From assembly GCA_000818945.1 (NCBI GenBank), contig KN805405.1:16255-80254 (forward strand): a stretch of 64,000 bases of DNA. Reading direction: 5' to 3'. This document shows, piece by piece, positions 19,435-29,147 of this stretch (its first letter is position 1; every line of letters begins with the position of its first letter). The position numbers were made by a program, and so were the translations under genes. This DNA is from Schizochytrium sp. CCTCC M209059 (Eukaryota > Sar > Bigyra > Thraustochytrida > Thraustochytriidae). The notes beneath the pieces were generated by a model. The model searched no databases. It worked only from the letters and a program-made list of their open reading frames with translations, and was not told the DNA's origin.

Positions 19435-19620
19435 GCTTGAGATTGTACCTTTGACTGTTTTGATTATGAAAGCAAGGCGAGGCTGCCCGCAGGCCTTCAC
19501 ATTCTCCCTGACAAGAAACCTGCTCAAAAACTATAGAAAAAAATGAAATCGTGATCCAACCATGACATAGACTTACTTATACACAGATAACAGCCGCACG
19601 CAGTCAGAGACTAATTTTTT

Positions 19621-20382
19621 TCAGGTGCGGGGCTTTTTGAGGGACCGCCGCGAGCGAGTGTTCGCGGACGCGAGATGATTTTGCATGTTTACAGAGCCCA
19701 ACTTCCATGCATCGGGTTGGTTGTGCGCAGCAACGCGGTCGACACGAATGATGCCCGTGTTGTCCAGCTGGACACTATGACTCGAAGCCCAGGACCCATC
19801 GTTGAGCCATCGTAGAAAACACTTGAACGCGATGCCGTGACCAAAAATCGCCACGGTGCGACATCCGAGCGTAGGGTCGGTCATCTCGTGCAGAGCCTCG
19901 AGAATTCTCGTCTCGAGTTCCTGCTTTGACTCGCCACCGGGCGCTTTGAAATTACGAGGGTCTTCCCAAATAGCGTCCATGGCTTGAGCCGTATAGCATT
20001 CGCGTCGCAGCTTGCCTGTCCACTCCCCCTGCGACATTTCCACGAGGCGACTGTCGAGCCGAATCGGCACCTCGGGATGCGCTTCTCCAACGGTTTGCAG
20101 CGCGATCCGCGCCGTTTCCTTGGCCCGGACCGCGGTGGACGCGAACATGGCGTCGAAGCACGTCTTGTCCTCGTCGCGGAGCCACTCTCCAAGCTTGCGC
20201 GCCTGCTCCTCCCCGAGCTCCGTCAGCGGCGACTCGTTCGACCGCCCGCCCACGCGCTCCGCCAAGTGCAGGTTCATCTCGCACTGCCCATGCCGCACCA
20301 GGTACACTCGCACCGCCTCGCCTCCTGCCACCGCCGCCGTCGACGTCGGGCCTGCCGCCGCTGCCGCCGTCTGCGTCTCCAT
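19621..20382 (-). CDS. Histidine phosphatase (phosphoglycerate mutase-like)
   Basis: 253 residues from ATG 20380-20382. The catalytic RHG motif is in VYLVRHGQCEMN at about residues 26-37. SPLTELGEEQARKLGEWL and FASTAVRAKETARIAL supply the second Arg, and VAIFGHGIAFKCFLRWL holds the second catalytic His. The domain fills the protein, so it is a stand-alone histidine phosphatase of branch 1. Substrate cannot be told from sequence: phosphoglycerate mutase, a sugar-phosphate phosphatase or a broad phosphatase are all possible. The frame is open upstream through an Arg-rich stretch encoded by (CCT)n up to a TTG, which I do not count as coding. The C-terminus is basic (RSRRSLKKPR). Confidence 0.8.
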   Translation of the reverse strand: METQTAAAAAGPTSTAAVAGGEAVRVYLVRHGQCEMNLHLAERVGGRSNESPLTELGEEQARKLGEWLRDEDKTCFDAMFASTAVRAKETARIALQTVGEAHPEVPIRLDSRLVEMSQGEWTGKLRRECYTAQAMDAIWEDPRNFKAPGGESKQELETRILEALHEMTDPTLGCRTVAIFGHGIAFKCFLRWLNDGSWASSHSVQLDNTGIIRVDRVAAHNQPDAWKLGSVNMQNHLASANTRSRRSLKKPRT

Positions 20383-20819
20383 CTCCGCGGCCCTCCTCCT
20401 CCTCCTCCTCCTCGTACGCGCGCGCCTCCTTCGCGCTGGCCTCGCCGCCAACGGGGGTCTGCATCATGACGCTCTTCGCGCACGTGCGCCATGCAGGGCC
20501 GTATCGTCATCATCAATCATCACAAGGCATCCCATCGTCCGCCGCTCGTCCGGCTCCGCACGCGGCCGGCGAATTCGCGCTCGCGCGTGCAGCTCGGGCC
20601 GCCCCGCGGCGCCTCCGCCGCCCCCCCGAAGCGGGCGCGCGGCCCTCGCGCATCGGGCCCTTCGAGCTGCGATCTTCTTCTGCGCGCTCTCTTTTGCGCG
20701 CCTCGATGCGGCTCATGCAACGAAGGGTCTACGTGAGTACTAAGTACATATCCATGGCATGCATCATCCGCGCATCCAATCCCGATCGCCGACCGAGCGG
20801 CAGCAAACGGCGATCAAAG

Positions 20820-23433
20820 CAGCGCCCGCTCGCCGGGGCCGCGGGCGCGGGCGGGAGCGTCGCGGGGCGCCGGGCGGGGCTGCAAGGAGCGCCTGCTGCA
20901 GCTGCTCAAGGCCCTGCAGGAGGAGCTGGCGTCGTGCAAGGCGACGCGGGACGATCTCAAGGCGCAGCTCGAGGCAGAGCAGGGCCACAGCAAAGGCTTG
21001 GAGTCGGACCTCGACGCTGCGAGGCGCCAGACCAGTGAGCGCGCAAGCGGCCAAGGCCACGAAGCCCTCGTTGCACAACTCCAGGAGGCGTTGCAGGTAA
21101 AGCAAGTCGCGCTCGACCATGCAGAGAGGGAGCGAGAGTCCTTACGGGCGTCTCTGGGCGAGACAAACGCTCTCGTCGCACAACTCCAGGAAGAGGTACA
21201 GGCAGTGAAACGTGAACGGGAAGATCTTCATCGGAGGGTGGATCTTTCCGAGACAGAAGCGCGTGCATCCGCAGAACGCGAGGCACTCGTGGTGCAGCTG
21301 CAAGAAGAGCTACGAGAAAAACAGTCTGCACTTGATGAAACACGGGAGGAGCTCATAACGGTACAGCACAAATGCGCGGATCTCGAACAGCATACTAACT
21401 CCCACAAAGATGCAGCACAAGCCACCTCGGATCACGAAAATCTCATTGCGCAACTTCGACAAGATCTGGACGAAAAGCAAACGGAGCTTGACAATGTCAA
21501 ATCTCAGCTTGCGAATGTGGAGTCGGCTGGCAGCGAACGCAGCTCACAGATAGAAGAGCTTGAGAAGGAGCTGCAAGCCAAAAAGAGTGCCCTGGCGGAA
21601 ACCCAGGCACTGGTTGCAGGACTACAAGAAGAGCTAAATGCCTTCAAAAGGGAGAATGATGGGCTGCAGGAAAAGCTTCACGTCTTGCAAGACTCGACGC
21701 TCTCGACTTCAAACGACCATCAGGCGCTCACTGCTCAACTTCAGAAGGATCTCCAAGCGAAGGAAGCTGCACTCGCTGACTTGAAGGCGGAAGTTGCCGC
21801 ATCGAAAGCATCGTCCAGTGAAAGCCAATCCTTGATTGCGAGTCTCCAGGAGGAACTTCAGGCCAAACAAAATGCTTACAACACCGTGCATGAACAGCTC
21901 TCTGCCATGGAAACTTCGTCCGGTGAAAGTAAATCGTTGATCGCGAGTCTACAGGAGGAACTCGAGGCCAAAGAGACTGCCTACAATACCGTGCAGGAAC
22001 AGCTCACTGCCATGGAATCTTCGTCCGGTGAGACTAAATCTCTCATCGCTAGTCTTCAAGAGGAACTTCATGCCAAAGAAACTGCTTTAGAAGACTCGAG
22101 AGCCAAATTCGCCGCCATGGAAACTTCGTCCAGTGAAACCAAGTCATTATTCGCGAGACTTCAGAAGGAACTTCAGGCTAAAGAGTCTGCCAATAACACC
22201 TTGCACGAGCAGCTCACCGCCTTGCAATCCTCGTCAGGTGAGACCAAATCACTTATCGCTGGTCTTCAGGAGGAACTTCAGGCAAAAGAAAAGGCCTACA
22301 ATACCGTGCATGAACAGCTCTCTGCCATGCAAACTTTGTCTGGTGAAAGCAAATCATTAATCGCAAGTCTACAGGAGGAAATTGAGGTGAAAGAAACTGC
22401 CCTGAAAGAAGCGAATGCAAAACTCACTGCCTTGCAATCCTCGTCTGGCGAGACCAAATCCTTAATTGCTAGTCTTCAAGAGGAACTTCAGGCCAAGTCC
22501 AATGCACTCAAGGACTCAAATGCGGAGCTTGAAGGCTTACGCGCGTCTGCGGGGGAAACAAACACACTCGTCGCGAGTCTCGAGGAGGAGCTGCAAGCCA
22601 AGCAAAGAGTGCTCGACAATGCAAAGGAGCAAGTTGCGACACTAGAGGCATCGTCTGCGGATGACGCAGCGCTCGTGGCGAAACTTCAAGGGGAGCTCGA
22701 CGCAAAGCAAACTGCAAGCGACGAGGCAGACGAAAGACTCGCGGCGTCGCAGGCCCAAGCTCGAGAAATTCGGGACCTGGTTGCCGAGTTGCAAAGGGAG
22801 CTCCAACATACTCAACAAAAAGTGGAGGAAGGGGACAAGGATCGCGGGGATCTGACAAACAAGCTTGAATCCGCACAAAGCGCCTTACAAGCGGCCCAAG
22901 AAGCAACCAAAGATCTACAGGCGGAAGTAGAAAAGACGCGTGAGCAACTGCGTTCAGCAGAAGCGGCTGCTCAAGTTCACGAGAGCGAAATGAGCGACGC
23001 ACAAAAGATCCGCGAGGCATCGCTCGAGTCCAAGATTCGTGATCTCTCGCTCGAGCTATCACGCGCGCGAGACAAGTCGCGAGAACAGTGGAGCGAGCCA
23101 CACGAGCTGGACGATGTACCGGCGCCTCCCTTTGGGCTGGATGACCCCGTGATTGAGAATATATTTACAAATTGGACTTCCGATGGCAGCAAGGTGATGA
23201 CCTTTCGCAGATGGTGCAAGGCAATCCTCGCGGGGAGCGATGTGAGCCAGCCGGGTGTGCGCAACAAACTCGAAATCATCAATCTGAAGCCGGAAGTATG
23301 CCAGGGATTTACACAACTCATTGTGCCCATCCTGCGCGCCAAGCGTCCCGACCTCGTCATCTCCGCACAGACAAAGCCTCAAATGCTGTACAGCTTGCGG
23401 CTCAAGGTGACGTCGCAGTCTTCGCTCGTGTAG
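20820..23433 (+). CDS. Coiled-coil protein with 35-residue repeats and a C-terminal globular domain
   Basis: About 870 visible residues. The frame is coiled coil from at least 20880 (LLQLLKALQEELASCKATRDDLKAQLEAEQ), yet it has no in-frame ATG between a TGA at 20734 and the middle of the coil. A GTGAGT donor at 20733 and AG acceptors at 20818-20822 in the matching phase suggest a 5' exon ending at 20732, possibly starting at ATG 20491, so the start given here is the acceptor, not the true start. From about 21810 to 22800 there are near-perfect 35-residue (105-bp) repeats of the type SLIASLQEELQAKETAYNTV. The last 110 residues are globular (PVIENIFTNWTSDGSKVMTFRRW, then GFTQLIVPILRAKRPDLVIS) and I do not recognise them. 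It may be a golgin-like tether or structural coiled-coil protein; that is only a suggestion. Confidence 0.6.
21820..22800 (+). repeat. 105-bp coding tandem repeat (35-residue units)
   Basis: About nine to ten head-to-tail units of 105 bp, each encoding S/TLI/VASLQEEL-type heads, a variable middle and a tail like SSSGETK. 35 residues equal five heptads, so the coil phase is kept in every unit. Units in the middle (21830-22500) are the most alike, the outer ones more diverged, as expected from internal unequal exchange. Confidence 0.85.
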
Positions 23434-23620
23434 GTTTACATCACCTCTGCCACCACTTATTGTCTTGTCGAACAAACGAAATCATCTTGTCATTGGATCC
23501 TTTTTCTCCGCCTTCGGTGGCCCTTCCTTACCTTATTATCATGATCGGCAACAACAAGCTACACAAAAAACAAAATCAATCATAACAAGCTATAGAAACA
23601 ACAACAAAACGCCCGGTCTT

Positions 23621-24127
23621 TCACCCCAATCTCGGCATCGAAGATGGAATTTGACTGTCGGGCCGGATGCTATGCTTGATTTGGGCTTCCATGTAGCTCG
23701 TAAAATCGCCGTGGTTGCGACGAAAGGCGAGCTCGGCGTTGAACTCACGCAGTTCTGCAGAATCAGTTCTCTCGTATGTACGCTTTGTCGTTGACGCCGG
23801 AGGGTCGGGGTCCTGGGGATACTGAAAGGCAAGTTGACCAAGACGCGACTTGTTTTTTGCATTTCCTCCCCCATGTCGTTTGGCATTGCGATACGGGTCA
23901 GAGGACAAGCGCAACTTGACCCGCTCGAGTTCTGTCCGCGTTTGATGCACCTTTTGCGCGACTCTGACGCGGCGGCGCTCGCTGGCCTCTTCAAGTCTAC
24001 CATGCACGCGCTCAAGCTTGCCGAGGAGTCGCTCTCTTTTCGCCAAATTGGCAGTCCGTCTTGCCTCCGCTCGTGCCTCCTCGCTCAGCCCGGTCAAGAC
24101 ATATTGTCCAGCGCCTGAGGCCTTCAT
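23621..24127 (-). CDS. Small basic helical protein, unassigned
   Basis: 168 residues from ATG 24125-24127; the frame upstream reaches only a GTG. The N-terminal half is a charged helix (EEARAEARRTANLAKRERLL, continuing KLERVHGRLEEASERRR). The C-terminal half is more ordered-looking (GQLAFQYPQDPDPP; FNAELAFRRNHGDFTSYMEAQIKHSI). No signal peptide or membrane segment. I do not recognise it. It converges on the coiled-coil gene, 187 bp apart. Confidence 0.55.
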   Translation of the reverse strand: MKASGAGQYVLTGLSEEARAEARRTANLAKRERLLGKLERVHGRLEEASERRRVRVAQKVHQTRTELERVKLRLSSDPYRNAKRHGGGNAKNKSRLGQLAFQYPQDPDPPASTTKRTYERTDSAELREFNAELAFRRNHGDFTSYMEAQIKHSIRPDSQIPSSMPRLG

Positions 24128-25515
24128 CCTTGCACACGTGCGAGAAAACGAGGTGCCCGCCACCCCTCCTGGCCTGCGCGCGAACGCTGCGCGGCACTAG
24201 CGCTCGCGCGTTGCAGCAGCCTGGGGCGCAGCCACTGCTCGCGCTAGATTGGCAGGCTGCTTTGCACGTCCGCTCGCTCGCTCGCTCGCTCGCTCGGTCT
24301 TATTCATCCACTCTTTACACACGATCGCAGCCTCAATTCTTAAAAGGTCGTCTGTCTACACGTTAATGTGACGAACGATGAAAATGGTGCAGACAACCAA
24401 AGCTAGGAGGGCCAAATAAGATATCCGAACTTTTCTAAATCCCGCACACGCGCCCGCTCTCTTGGTCCCTCGCCCGCTTGTTCGCTTTTCCCTGATACAC
24501 TCGCTCGCTCGCTCTCTCGCTTGCTTGCTTGCTTGCTTGCTCACTCGCTCGCTCGCTCACTCGCTCCCTTGCTCACAAGGGGTTGGGTCAACTCTTTTTT
24601 CTTTTATTTTAACCCCAATCCACTTCATCTGTCGCACCCGCCCGACCCGCGTGATCCCTCCTTTGCATTCAGAAGCAAGGCGGACCATGAGATGAGCAAG
24701 CAGCCTGACGCTCGCAACTGCGCTCGCTTGCGCAGGCAAGGAACTGCCACCAGACCCAATTCGTTGCAGCCCCAACGGATGTCGCAGACGCCATGATCGC
24801 TTCCTCAATTATCGCACGCTTACCTCCCCATCCGCCTCCGCCTCCGCCTCCTTCTCCACCGCCGCCACACGCCTCGCCTCTCCTCCCCGGCCTGATCGCA
24901 GCCCTGCGCAAGCAAGCCCCCCGAAGACAGTCTTCTCCCCGGCACAGGGCCTCGGAATCCTCGCTCGACCGTAACGGATCAAACGATGTCTACGTTCCCA
25001 GGATGAGTACCCATCCCCGTGTGGCGCACACCGGGGTGCGCGAGACCCAACGCCGGTTCACCCATTGTCAGCGCCTGAGAGTCGGGAAACCTGGGCTGAC
25101 CTGCGCGCCTCGGAGACCGTGCGCAAGCTCGCAAGCCCGTGCGCAGCAGCAGCAACAGCAGGTTCCGTGGAGCGAGGGAATATCGAGCTGCTGCTCGCCG
25201 TCTTCTTCTTCTTCTTCTTCTTCTTCTTCTTCGTCGTCGTCGTCGTCATCGTCGTGCACGAGGACGCTCGGAAGAGCTCGCAGCGATCGCCGGGGTCCGA
25301 GGCGGGCACGCTCTAAGTCGGGCCACAGACGCCGGCAGTCTTCCTCACGATCTCGTAGTGGGAAACGACGCGCAAACTCGCAGACCTTCTCGCTCCGAGG
25401 TGAGCAAAACAAGAATCCTCAAGGGGAACGGGAAGGAGAAGGAGAAGCACAAGCACAAGCACAAGGCCGCGAGCTCGCCGAGGCTGCTAGAGCGTCGCTG
25501 CGAGAGAACGCCGGC
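24128..25515. other. 1.4-kb divergent intergenic region with microsatellites
   Basis: Between two outward-facing genes. It contains (GCTC)n at about 24271-24296, TCGCTCGC and (GCTT)n tracts at about 24498-24560, a CCGCCT-rich stretch at 24830-24865, and a (CTT)n/(CGT)n tract at about 25200-25253. The downstream frame is open from 24793, but that stretch is low-complexity (poly-Pro, poly-Ser) and is best read as promoter and 5' leader. A GAGGTGAGC donor-like site at about 25396-25404 may mark a leader intron. Confidence 0.5.
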
Positions 25516-26121
25516 ATGATTGGCGCGGGCTACGACCAGCGCGGCGGCTACGACCATGACCAGGGTTCTTCTGCGGACGTGAGTGTGACGGCCATCCCGC
25601 TCAACGGAGGCTCTGGCGACTATAGCGACGTCCCTCTGGCAATGCCCGTGCGGACCGAGGGGAGCTATGGACATGGGTCACGGCAGCAGGAACACCAAGA
25701 ATTTGCGTCGGGACATCAGCAGCGTCAGTACTCTCCTATGCCGGCATCACCGCCGCCGCCGCCGCAACAGCAACACTATCAACAAGGCGCACAACAGCAT
25801 CCGCATCACCAACACCACCAACACCACCACCAACAACAACACCAAGCTCCACGACACACGCCGCCAGGCCCTCAGCGGGCGCCACAACAGCAATCAATGC
25901 AGTATGGGGCGCCAAAGCTACCGCAACCGGACCCGCGACTCGCCGCCCGCGGCATCCCGCCAAACGGCATCCACTACACCGAAAGTCACTGCGGTCCTGT
26001 CTCCACCGTGCTAGGAATCTTGCTCTGCGTGTGGCCCTTTCAAGTGTGTTGCTGCTGCTGCCACTGTGATCAACGCGAGGTCTACAGGGCTCCCTCGGGA
26101 CGCAAGTATGTGCTTCGATGA
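25516..26121 (+). CDS. Pro/Gln/His-rich protein with C-terminal cysteine-cluster hydrophobic tail
   Basis: 201 residues from ATG 25516 (MIGAGYDQRGGYDHDQ). The middle is low-complexity, with poly-Pro, Gln/His runs (HPHHQHHQHHHQQQHQ) and PGPQ repeats. The tail is quite different: SHCGPVSTVLGILLCVWPF is followed by QVCCCCCHCDQREVY and a short basic end. This hydrophobic stretch with a run of cysteines looks like a membrane-inserted, S-acylated anchor, with the Pro/Gln part in the cytosol. It loosely recalls LITAF/BRI3-type or other small Cys-rich membrane-associated proteins, but without the full paired CxxC pattern, so no family is assigned. The open frame continues upstream to 24793, but the composition there argues against coding. 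Confidence 0.55.
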   Translation: MIGAGYDQRGGYDHDQGSSADVSVTAIPLNGGSGDYSDVPLAMPVRTEGSYGHGSRQQEHQEFASGHQQRQYSPMPASPPPPPQQQHYQQGAQQHPHHQHHQHHHQQQHQAPRHTPPGPQRAPQQQSMQYGAPKLPQPDPRLAARGIPPNGIHYTESHCGPVSTVLGILLCVWPFQVCCCCCHCDQREVYRAPSGRKYVLR

Positions 26122-26185
26122 GCAATATGCAGTAATAAAAACGAAAGAATGTATAATGTCATCACGCTTTGGGAGCTCTCTTGGC

Positions 26186-27007
26186 TTAGGGGGGTGACGT
26201 GGCGACTGCAAAGCCTTGAAAGCGACTCTCCCGGTCGAACTTGGCCTTGAGTTCCTCGTACTTTTCGAAAATGCAGTCCATCGACTCGTCCCGCACAAAA
26301 ATCTTTCCAACATGGGGCAGCAGGGGTCCAAACTGCTTGAAAATGGGCTGGACAATATCACGGACACAAACGGCCACCTCTTCCAAACGGAAATGCCAGG
26401 TAAAGTGAACGCCGAGGAAGCGCTCTGCTTCGGACCGGCGACACACGCTAAGCGGGAGATCGTCGCCAACGACGAGCCGAAGTTCCGCAACGACGACGAG
26501 GTCGCAAAACTCTCCAGAGCGCTCCGAGAGTGCCGCGAGAGCAGCTTGGGCCTTGTCGAAAGGAACAAAGAACTCGCTCTGCAGCTCGAGGCCCACGCCC
26601 GACGATGGGGGTCCTCCGGAAATGAAATGGTACTGGCAGCGGTTCACGGACGTGCTGCCAACCTTGATGCAGTTCTTGGCATCGAGCGTGAGCACAGGAT
26701 GTACTCCCTGGCCGACCTCGAGTTCCTCTGTGCCCTTGTGGAAGATCGATCCTCTTGACATGTTCAGGCATCTGGCCCTTGTTGAGGCCGAACCAGATCG
26801 AATTCACGCTGGCTCCCTCGGGCCCCCAGTGTGCGAAGATGCTGACGTACTCGGCTGCAGAATAAATGTCTTCAAGCTTTTCGAGCGTTTGCGTCCAGTC
26901 TGGTTGCATAATGATCTGCTTGTAAATCTCGTGCTTGGGGTACACCTTGAGGGTGACGCTGGTAACGATACCCGCGGCGCCCCAACTCTGCACAATCCAA
27001 GGCAGAT
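26186..27007 (-). pseudogene. FAD-linked alditol/sugar-lactone oxidase, C-terminal part (split by insertion)
   Basis: This is the 3' half of a minus-strand gene whose 5' half lies at 38708-39253. From 27007 the sequence reads LPWIVQSWGAAGIVTSVTLKV, the segment that closes the FAD-binding domain in alditol oxidase/xylitol oxidase relatives. VSIFAHWGPEGASVNSIWFGL follows. Near 26755 the frame shifts by one, and the substrate domain continues in another frame: EELEVGQGVHPVLTLDAKNC, then PPSSGVGLELQSEFFVP, VHFTWHF and LLPHVGKIFV, as in alditol oxidases. Known members oxidise polyols or sugar lactones with FAD and O2, giving H2O2. With a frameshift here, two more in the 5' part and the insertion, the gene cannot make the normal enzyme. 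Confidence 0.8.
27004..27007. repeat. AGAT at left border of insertion (target-site duplication or microhomology)
   Basis: AGAT occurs once at each border of the insertion, here and at 38708-38711. Keeping one copy and deleting the rest joins the host codons for KDEDL to PWIVQSW in frame. Four bases could be a staggered-cut duplication or a chance repair microhomology. Confidence 0.6.
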
Positions 27008-28120
27008 ACATAACCTTGGTCACATGTAGCTCGCTGAAAACTTTTTCCATCTCGCTCATCCTTTTACCATTTGAACTCGCTATTCTGTTATCATTGGTGT
27101 AACTTGCAGCTTCTTTTATTTCTTCTTTAGTTAGCGGCGTTCCTTGTTCTGGCATTTCTCCGTTACGGAAGACGTTCTTCATAATTCTTGTACTTTCCGC
27201 GATGTTCTGTACACTATCGGGAACCTGCAATGAAGCATATTGGATAAGCGCACCAGGTCCTTCCAGGTAAGTATCATAGGCACGCATCGCTTCGCCGTCA
27301 TAAGATTTGATATTTGACAAACCGCCAATTCCTTCGCTGAATAATACGGCAACAGCGGTCCAGCTTAGCATCATCAATGCAATGGAGGTGCATACACGGA
27401 GTTGCCAAACAAGTATCGTCACACGTGCCTCGCGCTCTACTACGCCTTGTTCATCTCTGCTTTCTGCGCGAACTGTTACCAAATTACCATCATGCCCGTA
27501 GTCAGGTCCCCTCCAAACAATTTGGTGCTTCATAGTTGTTTCGTTTGGAGGGGGGCCGTTCTGATTGGTGCGATTCGACTGCGCAGATCTTTCAAGGGTT
27601 GGCAATGAGGAATGATATGCCAATGGGGGGTGATATTGTAGTAGATTACCACCACCATATGCCAGCGGTTGAAAAGCATCTATTTGCTGCGATTGATCGT
27701 AATCACGGTGTTGCTGCGGAGAACCGAAGGCAACGTATTGCTGTGCAGAACCTTTTTGCTGCGGAGGACCGTAGGCACCATGTTGCTGCGGAAGACCGTG
27801 AGCACCGTGTTGCTGCGGAGAACCGAAGGCACCGTGTTGCTGTGTAGAACCTCGTTGTTGCGAAGAACCGTATGGTGACAGTTGAAGAGCTTGTGCGTTT
27901 TGTTGTGCGATTCCTCCATCCTCTTTTCTACGAGACTTGTCATGTATGATCTCCACCTCCTCCTTCTTCTTCTTTACCTCCTCCTCCTCCTCCTCGTAGT
28001 CGTCGTCGTGCTCAAGCTCCTCCTCATCCTCCTCGTCGTCGTCGGCCTCGGTCTTCTCAACATTTTCCTCACTGCTCGTCGCGTCTTTGTTACCTTTTGG
28101 TACTTTCCTCTTGACTTCCC
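27008..28120 (-). CDS. Gln-rich, acidic protein with one membrane helix; 3' end cut by insertion border
   Basis: The frame is open from just after a TGA at about 28122 down to the border, with no ATG before the Gln-rich part, so the start is unknown: the usable frame begins at a GTG, or the gene is frameshifted upstream. Order: very acidic/Lys-rich stretch (DDDEEDEEELEHDDD and KKKKEE); Gln-rich repeats of about nine residues (FGSPQQHGA type) encoded by 27-bp tandem repeats at about 27710-27860; and a membrane helix (VWQLRVCTSIALMMLSWTAVAVLF). A helical, probably extracytosolic segment follows (SYDGEAMRAYDTYLEGPG and onward). At 27007 the frame runs straight into the oxidase remnant, so a read-through chimera of about 500 codons is open. 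I do not recognise the family. Confidence 0.4.
27710..27860. repeat. 27-bp coding tandem repeats (Gln-rich)
   Basis: About five imperfect copies of a unit like GTTGCTGCGGAGAACCGAAG (plus strand), encoding a Ser/Pro-Gln-Gln-His-Gly motif on the minus strand. Confidence 0.75.
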
Positions 28121-28182
28121 CTCCTCATTGTCGCTACCTTCATCACCCTTCTCCTCCGTGGACTTCACTGTTCGCTTTCTTT

Positions 28183-28752
28183 TTATTGCCTTTCTCTAAG
28201 GTCTACCCTCCATAGGAGTGGTTTTTTTTTCTCGTCTTCGTTTGTCTCACCTTCCACTGTGGTCTTCACGGGTTTACCACTTTGTCTACCCTTCCTAGTA
28301 GTGGGTTTTTCCTTCTCGTCTTTGTTATCTTCGATAATCTCATCCTCCTCGCGGTCCTCCGCAGGTTTTTTGCTTTTTCGTACCTTCCTCGTTCTAGTTG
28401 TTCTAGCTCCAACAGTGCTCTTCCTCTTGCCTGCGGCTGTGGCAGCGAACATTGCGGCAGTGGACAAAAGCTTTACGTGGTGTTGCATGTTATGCGCTCC
28501 CTTCTTGTTCGTAGGTCCGTGGAAAGTCGTCCCTGAGACGGCGAGATATTCACCCTCGGTCAGCTCTACGACCACATCCTTGTGTTGGTGGGAAAAGGTG
28601 TGCTCCACGAAGTCGTCGAGCACAGCGTTCTTTTTATTGGAGGGGAATGTCTTTTCAAGTTCTTTGCGATACACAAAGGCCAGACCCTTCCATCTAGTTT
28701 CTGGGATAAGAGCATACTGGTTCTTCTGTAACCGCACAAGACGAAGACGCAT
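28183..28752 (-). CDS. Basic/acidic protein of the insertion, unassigned
   Basis: 189 residues from ATG 28750-28752. The first 95 residues look globular (RLVRLQKNQYALIPETRWKG; DDFVEHTFSHQHKDVVVELT; EYLAVSGTTFHGPTNKKG). The rest is an alternating basic and acidic tail (RKSTVGARTTRTRKVRKSKK, EDREEDEIIEDNKDEKEK) with a near-repeated KPTTRKGRQ/KPLLWRVD unit next to a run of nine A's that could slip. A nucleic-acid-binding tail is plausible. It may once have been joined to the acidic start of the next frame downstream. No family recognised. Confidence 0.5.
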   Translation of the reverse strand: MRLRLVRLQKNQYALIPETRWKGLAFVYRKELEKTFPSNKKNAVLDDFVEHTFSHQHKDVVVELTEGEYLAVSGTTFHGPTNKKGAHNMQHHVKLLSTAAMFAATAAGKRKSTVGARTTRTRKVRKSKKPAEDREEDEIIEDNKDEKEKPTTRKGRQSGKPVKTTVEGETNEDEKKKPLLWRVDLRERQ

Positions 28753-29147
28753 CTTTTCGGGATCGGAATATTAAGCAAGCAAGCGAGCGAGCGAACTAGC
28801 TCTAACCTGACTGTCTTTCTGGTGCTATCGGATTGCGACTACACACACTACCACTCGGCTCTTTAACCCATACGTAAGTCTATACTTATACTTTTGCATA
28901 GCGCAAGATGCTTCTTACTTATACGACCGTGTGTGGTTCGAATCAATAATTGCACACCATAGGGTGTGAAAAATTGCACTGACACAGCGCAGCACAGCAC
29001 AGCACGGCCTTTCCTTCTCTTTTTTTTTTTTTTTCCAGGGGTGGTAAGAGAAGTAAACCTGGAACAGAGATCTAGCTAGCTAGCTAGCGTATCGGTACCA
29101 GTGTCAAGCAGCAGCAACAGCTAAAACGAGCTACCGAGCTACCCACT
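28753..29147. other. Divergent spacer inside the insertion
   Basis: 395 bp between the basic/acidic gene and the DHFR remnant. It has AAGCAAGCGAGCGAGCGAA near 28774-28795, a T-run at about 29021-29034 and CTAGCTAGCTAGC at about 29073-29088. TGTGGTTCGAATC near 28932 looks like a tRNA T-arm, but no tRNA fold surrounds it. Confidence 0.4.

Noticed and set aside
20012..20743. 243-codon plus-strand frame over the histidine phosphatase
   Set aside because: Antisense to a gene with clear catalytic motifs; Ser/Ala/Arg-rich without domain features.
24793..25515. N-terminal extension of the Pro/Gln-rich protein
   Set aside because: Poly-Pro, poly-Ser and Arg-rich translation of CCT/CTT repeats; a donor-like site lies inside and the ATG at 25516 starts sequence with different composition.
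28926..28945. T-arm-like GGTTCGAATC suggesting another tRNA
   Set aside because: No acceptor, D or anticodon stems can be formed around it.
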